Of a stretch of DNA of 64,000 bases, positions 43,481 through 53,199 are shown in pieces (the stretch's first letter is position 1; each line of letters begins with the position of its first letter). The notes under the pieces were generated by a model. That model was not told the origin of the DNA. It searched no databases and saw nothing but the letters and a program-made list of their open reading frames with translations. The position numbers and the translations under genes are program-made. The stretch is taken from the NCBI GenBank assembly GCA_030549495.1, contig JAUIRK010000970.1:436001-500000 (forward strand), in the 5' to 3' direction. The DNA is from Nectonema munidae (lineage: Eukaryota > Nematomorpha > Nectonematoida > Nectonematidae).

Positions 43481-44160
43481 TAGTGATGTAGTGACTAGAT
43501 CGGTATCGGCCTTTTTGTTTGATCAGTTTTGGTATCCGCAATTTTTTTTATTGTTCACCGATTTTATCACCCGAACCAATAAACAAATAAAAGTTTTTAG
43601 TAGATCTATAAAGATCTCTAAATATAAAGCCCTTTTATTTTAAGGGTATCGCTTTGTACATATGATACCATTTTAATAAAATTCGCTTTTTGCTCATGAT
43701 TTGATGTAAAAAATATACCAAATGGAGTTAAGGATCGTAATCAATGAATTTTCCTTCATTTTTGACTCCTATTCTCAACTTTTGAATATCTATATTTCTA
43801 CTTTATAAGAGAGTATGCCAATTTTGTTTTACCCCGAGTTTCAGTTAACGTTTAGTTGTGGTGGACGAGTCACAGGAAAAATGCCCATTTTTTACATTAA
43901 AATTTATTATTTAATTTTACACATTGAAGTTTTGTATTATTTTTAATAAACGTTACAATTAAATAGAGACTTTTATATGATGTTTTAAAAGCTATTAATA
44001 CAAAATAAACAGTACGATGCTGCTATTACCTTTTTTTGTAAATAAAATACCTTTCGCAATTAAAAAAACTAAATTACGTAAAATATCCAGGTTCGCTACG
44101 GTTTCGATCTTTGGTACGTTTTTTTATCGAACATGTATCAATTTCAAATCCGTCACTTGA
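43481..44160. repeat. Repeat family with ATCGGTATCGGC ends, copy 2
   Basis: Starts TAGTGATGTAGTGACTAGAT then CGGTATCGGC and shares GATTTTATCACCCGAACCAATA with 27401-27805. The right limit is uncertain; text near 44100-44158 (ATCGAACATGTATCAATTTC) could be a decayed end. Confidence 0.5.
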
Positions 44161-44479
44161 GTGCTAACATATTCTTGTCAATAAGATTTTGTGATTTATT
44201 TTTTTACCACAAACACATGTAATAGAATATCATATATCTGTAATATAACATCTAATTATACAAGAGATTGATTAGCAAATCAATTTATATACTAGAAGTA
44301 ATTGGTATTCTTCAAACTGTATCTGCATTTTGATATTATGAATTTCTTTCTTCTGATATACGTTTTAAGTGATAAATTTTACACGAATTTCTTATCTATA
44401 ATATTATATAGCGAATTTGATGTTTTTGAATCTTGCCTTAGAAACTATAATATTTGAAATTTTATCTTTAAGTTTAAAT

Positions 44480-45057
44480 CAGGGTTTCTCACCCCAAGTC
44501 TACATGAACTCTAGGGGTCCATATAATAATACAAGGTGTCCACAGGCAAAATATTATAAATTGGGGGTCCATAATGATATCTTGGTTGTCCATGAAGAAA
44601 ACAATCTCATAACGGTTTTTATTATAAAAAGTTCGCAATAGACTTGACATCGTAAAAAGAGGTGCTTTATAACTAGCATTAACTTCAATGCAACCAGATT
44701 TAAAGAAACTCGTTGAGCAGCATCAACCACAGAGATCTCATTAAATGTGAAAACAGAACACGGATTTTCCATTTTGAAGTAAAATTGAAAAATAGTGAGA
44801 TACACGAAAAGTTTTGGAAAATAATCATTAGTTGAGTGTGATCTCATCCTTCTTTTTTTTATTATAAAATTGTTGCATTCGATTTTCTTTCATTTCAATA
44901 TGAATTCTAAGTATATACTATTTTCTTTATCATAACCTCAAAAATTTTATTGTGAAAAATATTAAAATAAATATTTTTTGCCCAATTTTTATGAAGGGGT
45001 CGACCAAGAAAAAAGAAGTGAAAAGGGGTTCATGAGTAAAAAAAGGTTGAGAAGTAA
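44480..45057. mobile_element. hAT MITE, CAGGGTTTCTCACC type, decayed
   Basis: Left end CAGGGTTTCTCACCCCAAG followed by GGGGTCCATA; right part GAAGGGGTCGACCAAGAAAA and GGGGTTCATGAG, AAAAGGTTGAGAAG. This arrangement of ends with paired GGGGTCC(A/G) motifs is common in hAT MITEs. The final bases and target duplication are lost. Confidence 0.55.
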
Positions 45058-45139
45058 AATATAAAAAATAAAAATTAAAAACACCCAAGGCATAAACGTT
45101 ATATAAATATCAAACAACGCTTGTTTATAACAAATTACA

Positions 45140-45520
45140 ATAAGTATATGGGAGGCTTATAGTTACAGGACTGGCTTGCTGCACACTATTCAACATCTAT
45201 TAGAAGCAAAAATGGTATTGGTGTTTGATAACATCTTTGAGAATATATCTTTACACGAATGCAGAATCAAAAATGAGTCTTTTAGATTTCCGAAGAGAAA
45301 ACATAACATCATACCTGCAATCTTATAAAACTGAGTATGTGCCAAAAAAAGAAGAGTCAATGACATCCTGAGACTCGATAGTATTGAACATGTAATTATA
45401 GAGAGAGAGAATCAAAGAAGATGTGGATTAAAGAATTGTAAAAAAAAAGCCATGAACATACTCTAAAAAAGGTATAATTACCACTGTGTTGAGTGCCTTG
45501 ATATTTTTCATACAAAACTT
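45140..45520 (+). pseudogene. piggyBac relic 6: transposase C-terminal third
   Basis: Plus strand, short frames in order: YNKYMGGL-stop-LQDWLAAHYSTSIRSKN (the YN.YMGGVD..DW block; the catalytic Asp codon has become part of a stop). Then MSLLDFRRENITSYLQSYKT and EYVPKKEESMTS, then a C-terminal finger remnant RRCGLKNCKKKAM...YHCVECLDIFH. SLLDFRRE is a PGBD3-like signature. The N-terminal and first two catalytic blocks are not visible. Confidence 0.6.
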
Positions 45521-46029
45521 TAAAAATTTTTATAGACTTCTTAAATAAATTTGCATGCTTTTGTATCTAGTTTTTCCAATGTCCTCATATGAGAACATCT
45601 CGAAATAAAGAGTTCGTTGAACTTATGCTATTGAATTCATTATAAAACTCTTAATTGAACCTAACGTTTGGACAAAAAGAATTCCTAGGTTTAAACCATA
45701 TTTTCTTCCACTCGTGGCATTTGACCTGTCAACCCTCGCACAACCAGAGAAGGCAGCTCAGGCCCAGCTCTAACTTCGAGTAAAGGTTGACACAAATAAT
45801 GAGTAAATTTTTAAATATGAGCAACATGAAAATCAAGGAAAAGGGTATTTATATTATTATCAGTTATCAAAAAATTTTTTTTGTATACAATAATTTATTT
45901 AAGATTAATTTTTTGAAATGTATACTTTAAAAGGTTTTTTTGGGCCTATGAGGCCCATCAAAAAAGTTATTTGATATTGCACAAAAAGTTATATTTATAT
46001 AATAGCAAGCAAGTAGAGAAAAACCAAGC

Positions 46030-47060
46030 ATTTCAACGTTAGTTTACGATCTTTGCATATAATTTTTCAATGCTCCTTGCAAGATGTTCAACTTTGGAAA
46101 AATTTTCGAATGTTAGGTTTGCACATTATGCATGGACCTATGTAGACGATGAAATAGCCTCTTGCAATTGTCTCTTATATCCATAGAGACCTAAAATTAT
46201 TCGTATTTCTCTTGGGATAGATGTACATTGAACTCTCATTTCCATTGCATTATCTGCAAGTTGAAAATAGGGAATTTATTATTTCTTTATACCTCCACAT
46301 CTGGAGGAATATAATTATGGACAGTTATTCATAACGATTACTGAAGTGTTTAGAGCAGCTATGTCCAAATAGTTACAAAACACAGCTACTGGCCATCTTC
46401 GCGTGGACCTGTATGTTGTGAAATTTCGGCACATTTGATTTGCTTTGTCTACCCTAGACTAGTACTGGTTATAGACAAGCATCGAATCTGGTTTTTTTCT
46501 TCCCCCACAAAATGAGATTGGGCCATAGTGCTGACTGCTCATTATAAGAACGGCTTTGAAATTGATGCGAGCGTGGTTTTTGGAAATGTATGCAACTAAA
46601 GAAGAGAAATCACTATATACCACTCGAGATTCACATTCATCAAGACCTTCTTGGCTTAGATATCTTTTTTTGAAAATTTGAGGAACACACCTTCTAGATT
46701 CTAGATGAATTCAATGTACCAAGAAAAGTTTATGATGTTGTATACCCCAAGAACATAGTTTGTGGTCTATAAAAATTGATGACATATTATTCCTGTTCCG
46801 CTGGGAATTGAAGAGTTCAAAACTAAACGCTTTATTTCGACACCTATGAAAAAATTGGAATCACTATAGTTTGAGATGTAAATTTCAGGTGATAAAACGG
46901 TTCGGGGGTTTTTTTGGTGGTAAAATTTGATCCCCCACTTGCCAGGTTTCCTTGAGTCAAAAATTTTGATTGAACAATTTCCTCGGTATCTCGAAACTTG
47001 CTCATCAACGGTAACATACTGGTCAGGAGTCCAATACGTAAAAATTACGAGAGATAATTT
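46030..47060 (-). pseudogene. piggyBac relic 5: transposase catalytic and C-terminal part
   Basis: Minus strand. About 47040-46860 gives YVTVDEQVSRYRGNCSIKIF (first Asp) and DSRKPGKWGIKFYH. 46660-46330 is one long frame: ESRVVYSDFSSLVAYISKNH, NFKAVLIMSSQHYGPISFCG, KKPDSMLVYNQY-stop-SRVDKANQM (third Asp), RRWPVAVFCNYLDIAALNTS. Near 46240 MEMRVQCTSIPREIRI follows. The text is closest to piggyBac relic 1 (SSQHKDLRVSN..., YNEYKGGVDVANKM, NYLDISVLNTW), so the two are probably one subfamily. The second-Asp block is lost. Confidence 0.65.
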
Positions 47061-47091
47061 TTGTATGTGCCAGAGCCAAGCGGGGACTCCA

Positions 47092-47435
47092 AACTTTCCC
47101 GTTCCCCGCGGGGAAGGTTTTATCTCCGTTATTGGGGAATTGATAGAAAAATTGATCCTTCATATTCTGCAAATATATACATTTTACAAAATCTTTTTGT
47201 AAACATAGACATTATTTACTTCTCAACATGATTTCAATATGAAATAATACTGAAAAAAATTCGTTTTGGTTGCATGTCAATTATTGTTGGGCAAAATAAG
47301 GAATTATTTAAAAATTAGCTTAAATAAAAAAGTTTTCATCTTTTTGTTTCATGAAATACTTTTATATTTCATCATTGAGAAAATTGTTTCCCGACCTGCC
47401 CGTTCCCCGCGGGGAGAGCATCTCCCCGAACGACC
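47092..47435. repeat. Pair of CCGTTCCCCGCGGGGA palindromic motifs
   Basis: CCCGTTCCCCGCGGGGAAGG (47098 on) and CCCGTTCCCCGCGGGGAGAG (47399 on) share 18 bases about 300 bp apart in the same orientation; CCCCGCGGGG is a perfect palindrome. The second is followed by ATCTCCCCGAACG. They may be subterminal parts of an unidentified element. Confidence 0.45.
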
Positions 47436-47979
47436 TAAAAATTCACTCCCTGCTGGGCTACGCGTATAAATATTTGTATGCGTGTAGTTGTATGCTTGTG
47501 TGTATAGGTATTTGTCCCTGTTTGCATATTTGTTCGTATTCGTGTTTCTATGAGTGATGTCACATCTTGAAAAGCCTGATCTTACTTAGTGAAAACTTTA
47601 TTGAAATGGTGGTGTATAATCCTTATTTAAGGCAATTTTATCCATTTCTGTTTTTCTGGTCAGAGGGTTGTCAAATCGTAAAAAACTTTATATTAATTTA
47701 AAATCATTTTTAGCAAGAACAGCTTTTACAAAAAAAAAGAATTTTTTTGCGAAAACAATTTTTCTATCGAAACTTTTTGATCGTGCTTTATTACCATTTG
47801 GTAGAGGCAATCAATATAAGCAAGTTTACCAATGCAGAAAGATGAAGCAAAGAAAATCACACCGGTAGAAATATAGTTATTTCCTTCTATAGTTTGTCTG
47901 ATAAAATATCAGGAGATATATATTCAGAGTCTTTCCTTATACCTATCAAAAAAGAAGGGCGATAAAGGAGAAAGATAAA

Positions 47980-48232
47980 CGAGGGATGAAGCACAATTTG
48001 AAAAACGCGGGATGTGAAGCACACTTTGAAAAACGCGGGATGTGAAGCACACTTTGAAAAACGCGGGATGTGAAGCACACTTTGAAAAACGCGGGATGTG
48101 AAGCACACTTTGAAAAACGCGGGATGTGAAGCACACTTTGAAAAACGCGGGATGTGAAGCACACTTTGAAAAACGCGGGATGTGAAGCACACTTTGAAAA
48201 ACGCGGGATGTGAAGCACACTTTGAAAAACGT
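47980..48232. repeat. Minisatellite, 28-bp unit, about 9 copies
   Basis: Unit GGGATGTGAAGCACACTTTG + AAAAACGC, repeated almost without change. The first copy at 47980 is a variant (GATGAAGCACAATTTG). It abuts the 25-bp array, and both units share GGGATG...GAAA..ACG, suggesting common ancestry. Confidence 0.95.
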
Positions 48233-48235
48233 GCA

Positions 48236-49200
48236 GGGAGAAATAAGAAACGTGGGATGAGGGAGAAATAAGAAAGTGGGATGAGGGAGAAATAAGAAAC
48301 GTGGGATGAGGGAGAAATAAGAAACGTGGGATGAGGGAGAAATAAGAAACGTGGGATGAGGGAGAAATAAGAAACGTGGGATGAGGGAGAAATAAGAAAC
48401 GTGGGATGAGGGAGAAATAAGAAACGTGGGATGAGGGAGAAATAAGAAACGTGGGATGAGGGAGAAATAAGAAACGTGGGATGAGGGAGAAATAAGAAAC
48501 GTGGGATGAGGGAGAAATAAGAAACGTGGGATGAGGGAGAAATAAGAAACGTGGGATGAGGGAGAAATAAGAAACGTGGGATGAGGGAGAAATAAGAAAC
48601 GTGGGATGAGGGAGAAATAAGAAACGTGGGATGAGGGAGAAATAAGAAACGTGGGATGAGGGAGAAATAAGAAACGTGGGATGAGGGAGAAATAAGAAAC
48701 GTGGGATGAGGGAGAAATAAGAAACGTGGGATGAGGGAGAAATAAGAAACGTGGGATGAGGGAGAAATAAGAAACGTGGGATGAGGGAGAAATAAGAAAC
48801 GTGGGATGAGGGAGAAATAAGAAACGTGGGATGAGGGAGAAATAAGAAACGTGGGATGAGGGAGAAATAAGAAACGTGTGGGATGAGGGAGAAATAAGAA
48901 ACGTGGGATGAGGGAGAAATAAGAAACGTGGGATGAGGGAGAAATAAGAAACGTGGGATGAGGGAGAAATAAGAAACGTGGGATGAGGGAGAAATAAGAA
49001 ACGTGGGATGAGGGAGAAATAAGAAACGTGGGATGAGGGAGAAATAAGAAACGTGGGATGAGGGAGAAATAAGAAACGTGGGATGAGGGAGAAATAAGAA
49101 ACGTGGGATGAGGGAGAAATAAGAAACGTGGGATGAGGGAGAAATAAGAAACGGTGGGATGAGGGAGAAATAAGAAACGTGGGATGAGGGAGAAATAAGA
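48236..49200. repeat. Minisatellite, 25-bp unit, about 38 copies
   Basis: Unit GTGGGATGAGGGAGAAATAA + GAAAC. Copies are nearly identical, with only three length variants: one base lost near 48275, two gained near 48878, one gained near 49154. Since 25 is not a multiple of three and no minus-strand frame of the unit has a stop, 440-codon frames appear on the minus strand (e.g. 47887-49227). They encode only a 25-residue periodic peptide (RFLFLPHPTFLISPSSHVSY...) and I do not call them genes. Confidence 0.95.
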
Positions 49201-49327
49201 AAAGAAATCAGAGGACGACGCAAACACGAAGATGTGAAAATGAGAAAGAGTTCGATTATAATTTGCATGTTGAGTACACGGTGAAATTATTTTTCGACGT
49301 TCAATATGTCTCGATCTTATTTACTAA

Positions 49328-49752
49328 AAAGTCGAACGTAAGACATTCGTTCGCTGCATAACATCTTATATATAGAGGGAAATACAAACTTACCAAAATG
49401 ATATCAACAAATGTCATCCATCATGCTGGGAAAGAGAAGAATATTACGATGCGTATACATATTTTATATAACTTCGATTGTGCCTCTATTAGGGAAATTG
49501 TATACAAATTTCCCACAATGATGAGCAAAATCGAACGGATGCCGTTCGTTGCGTAACATCTTTTATGTAAATATCGGACTCTATGAGGAAAATATAAACC
49601 TACCACAATGATGAGCAAATGTTTCACCGTAATGTTTTCATCACGTTTTTGGAAGAGATATTCATTTATTACGCGCCTATTGCGTACGTAATTTATAACT
49701 TCGATTCTAATCTGATGGGAAATTGTACTACACGCCCACAATGATATTGAGC
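49328..49752. repeat. Tandem duplication, ~200-bp unit, about two copies
   Basis: Segments at 49328 and 49526 align: TCGAACGTAAGACATTCGTT / TCGAACGGATGCCGTTCGTT, then GC.TAACATCTT, GAGG.AAATA.AAAC.TACCA. Their second halves align too (TATAACTTCGATT.T, GGGAAATTGTA, CCCACAATGAT..GAGCAA). The copies are diverged. Confidence 0.7.
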
Positions 49753-50592
49753 AACTGTAACATATTTATGACATACTCGAAAAAAATATTCAGAAATTTT
49801 GCGTCGACATTGTAATTTTTAATTTCTCAGATTACATTTACTATTTTTTTCATAATACATGCCTAAAAGTTGGCTAAAATTTAAATTTTAGACGAAGGCC
49901 GACGAGGAAAACAGTGACTGTATGATAATTTTCATCATGTTCAGTTTACTTTTTTTTCTTCAAAATTTCGATATGTTTTTCTAATATCGTATTTTTTTTA
50001 TTCCGATACGATTTTACTGTACGAAAAAAAATGAAGCTTGCAAATACGATATTTCTTTTCAAACCGTAGCGTACGCCATCACTTGCCAGCACCAATCATT
50101 TATACCAGGAGCGCACATCCTTGAAATTATTAGGGGGGGGGGGCGGACTTTCAAGCTTCTTTCAAAAAAGACAATAAATTTTTCTGAATTCGTACTCCTC
50201 TCTTGTCTATTCTATTTCATTCTTAATTAAGCTTAATGTAAACTTTAACCCCCGCCCTATTAAGCTTAACGTCAACAATGAATGAGGACTTATATATAGC
50301 TCCTTCTTTTTCATTTCAAATAGATGCGCACCATCTCCAAATTATGTGTAGAAAAGGGGTAAATATCAAGTAACAATAAAAAAATTGGAAATTTTATTGA
50401 ATGAAAAAAATCATTCATTAATTTTCAGTTGTTTCTTCTTCCTAAAAAATGAAAGTGTTTTATTGAGAAAAATAAATAAAAAACACATCGAAATTACATA
50501 ACAATGTAAAATAAAACTAAAGTTAGAAAATTTGGTATTAGAATTTTTTTCATTCTTTTTAAAGAATAAGTGTAAGTTAGTTAGACTCTCAA

Positions 50593-50690
50593 AAATGGGT
50601 ATAAAATAAAGATAAAATTGTGCAAACAAAAATCAAACAAAAAATTAAGATTGCATTACTTCATTTTTCTCAGCATCATTCAAAAATAGT
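50593..50690. repeat. Direct repeat pair inside the 3-kb hAT
   Basis: GGGTATAAAAT..AATTGTGCAAACAAAAAT.AAACAAAAAATTAAGAT.GCATTA (about 75 bp from ~50597) recurs at 51749-51825. The second copy is preceded by TTCAGGGGCAA. The pair suggests that one GCGCACATCC element was inserted into another copy, duplicating internal sequence. Confidence 0.65.
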
Positions 50691-50939
50691 TTAAAAGCAG
50701 GGGCGCACATCCTCAAAATTATTGGGGGGCGAAATTTTTTTGTTGCAATTTTCAAAATTAGTGGTCTGGAAATACCACGGGAGACCAAATGTTCAAGCAA
50801 TCCTTTAAAATAGAGTGTATTCAGCGCATACCTAAAGTCCTAAATTTATAAGACTACTTTATATTTTTTTACAAAATTGGTGAATTTAATACTATACTTC
50901 CAGCGAAAATATTTTAATTAAATTTGCATATCGAATATA

Positions 50940-51507
50940 GTGCGCAGAAAAAATGCCCCCAATTAAAAAGTAGGAAAAAATGTCCCAATTAAAAATTAGG
51001 AAAAATGCCCCAATTTAAAATTAGGAAAAAATGCCCCAACAAAAAATTTCAAGAAATTATTAATTAAAATTTTTAAAAAAGATATGTCAAATAAAGATTT
51101 TTTGTAAAAAAAATAGTTAACTTTTAATCTAAAACATTTAAAATTTAATTAAAGTAAACTAAAAAACTCAGCATACGACAATTTTTTAAATACAAAAATT
51201 TTTTTTATAAAACAGCAAATATTTTTGGACTTTGTGTGTATCAGAACACTTTCTAAATATAATTTGTATTTTAACTGATTTTAAGAACACATTCCCACAA
51301 ATCTGCACCTTTGCCATTGTTTTCAAGAACTTTAAAAAGAAAAAACCCTATAGATTAAGAAATTTTAGAAATTTAGACTTTCAAAACGGTACCAAATAAA
51401 AATATTTATATAATTAAAAAAAATCCTGAAAATCAAAAATTAGGGGGCATTTTTTCCTAACTTTTTAATTGGGGGCATTTTTTCTGAGGGCATTTTTACC
51501 TACAACC
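50940..51507. mobile_element. Inverted-repeat element with 10-bp flanking duplication (MULE-like candidate)
   Basis: CAGAAAAAATGCCCCCAATT then AAAAAGTAGGAAAAAATG on the left is inverted on the right (51440-51486) with one gap and few changes. The left arm is a run of about four units of ~22 bp (AATTAAAAATTAGGAAAAAATGCCCC type). ATCGAATATA occurs at 50930-50939 and 51508-51517, a 10-bp direct duplication. Mutator-like elements make 9-11-bp duplications, but with no transposase the family is a guess. Confidence 0.55.
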
Positions 51508-52009
51508 ATCGAATATACACTAGTTTAAAAAAATCCAAAAATGTTAGGGGTGGAATAGGCTTTTCATTTGAAAAATGAAGCAGTTTACCAGGCAAATTAC
51601 ATGAATTGAAGAAAGGATATTTGATTCATAGAGAAAACAAATAACTGAACGTTGGATAGTTTTATATGAGTGAATGTAGTCTAAAGGCAGAGCCTACTAG
51701 ACACCCTGCGATGTTTATATGAAAAAATATGATTGATTCAGGGGCAAGGGTATAAAACGAAGTTATAATTGTGCAAACAAAAATAAAACAAAAAATTAAG
51801 ATCGCATTATTTCATTTTACTCAGCTATTTTATCTATCTTTATTATTATTTATTTATTATAGCTATTTTATCTATCTTATATTTTACTCAGCTATTTTAT
51901 CCATCTTTATTATATATGTAAAATTATTAAAAAATTTTATATTCTTGTTTATTTTATCTCTATTAAATTATTTCAAATTAATCAATTTATCTCTTAATTT
52001 TTTAGAATT

Positions 52010-52116
52010 GTCCATGAGACAAAATGTCATGAAAATAACGAGGCGAATCGTCCATGAAATATAATGTCTTATGAAAATAATGGGGCGAATTGTCCATGGG
52101 ACGAACTGTCCGAGGA
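52010..52116. repeat. Short tandem repeat, ~41-bp unit, 2.5 copies
   Basis: GTCCATGARAYAWAATGTC then TATGAAAATAAYGRGGCGAAT starts at 52010, 52050 and 52092, the last incomplete (GTCCATGGGACGAACTGTCC). It lies within the 3-kb hAT. Confidence 0.7.
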
Positions 52117-53199
52117 CCAAACTAACATAAATCAAAGTATACGAAAAAAGAAAATCATTGAGTATTTCTGTCTACAAATAAAATTCTGACAGCTGTCATA
52201 AATAGATCAAGTACATTTTTAACAACTGAAACATTTTGTTTAGATATTATATTTTTATTATAATATAATCAACAAATTTTCTTAAAAAAAGTGATTTGAT
52301 TATGTACAGTGTTACTTATAAAATTTAACAATCGAACATTATAAAAATATCTCTGCTCAAATATTAAGCAAATAGAGTATTCTTGCTTTTAAACTGAATA
52401 GATAATCAAAATATTCATTTCCAAATAACTATTGAAAAAAATTTATTGACTTGAAATAATTAAAGTTTTCAAATGTTACAAAATGTAGCAAACGTAGTGA
52501 TACAGATTAAGTGACTTTTGTTGAAAAAAATTCAAAAAAGTTGATAGAAGGGGCACAATTTAAAAACAAAAAACTTGCGCAACATTATACTTTCTTGATC
52601 CTTTCATTGGAGAAATTTTCAAAAACTGATATCGCATAAGTTGCATGGGGGCACCATGCGGTACATAGGAGTGTGGGCACGGGCCCTCATGCCCCAGCCC
52701 TCTCAAAAACTACTACGTCACTGGAGAGAATAGAACTGAATGAGATAGGAGAGAACAAGAGAAGAGGGCTTGAATGAAAGAAGAGAGCTTGAATGAGCTT
52801 GAGTGAATGATTGAGTTTTAGCAGAGAAAGCGGAAGAGAAAAACAGAGGAGAGAGAAAGAGAAATAGAATCACTCTGACAGAAGATGAGAAAATCTAGTG
52901 GATCATCATCATGTATTTGCTCAAAAATACTACAAAGAGACACTGTGATAAACATTGCTTACTTATTGTGTGCATTGAAGCAATGGATTATTATTATCTC
53001 ACTCATCGTATGTAAAATATGTTCGATAGGAAAAATGCGATCATCATACATGTTTTATAAACAAGCAGCCCCCCTGAAAACACATAGGGGGGGGGGGCGG
53101 TCGCCCCCCGGATGTGCGCCCCTGATTTATACTCAAATGTTGCATAAAAGCCTAAGCACCGCCTTTTTTTTTTCAGATTCTAGACTTGGAGATGAGATT

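Larger units (their letters stand above)
50106..53124. mobile_element. hAT composite (3019 bp), GCGCACATCC family, exact target duplication
   Basis: Left end CAGGAGCGCACATCC; right end GGATGTGCGCCCCTG, inverted with one mismatch. ATTTATAC flanks both sides exactly (50098-50105, 53125-53132). G/C runs adjoin each end. A second left end of the same family lies inside at 50698. An inverted-repeat element (50940-51507) is nested within. No transposase was found, so it is non-autonomous. Confidence 0.88.

Noticed and set aside
47887-49268. Long minus-strand open frames (440-446 codons)
   Set aside because: They are forced by a stop-free 25-bp repeat whose length is not divisible by three; the peptide is pure repeat and lacks any context of a gene.
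51771-52064. Hydrophobic 97-codon frame
   Set aside because: Low-complexity T/A-rich DNA with TTTATTATT repeats inside a non-coding hAT; no motif.
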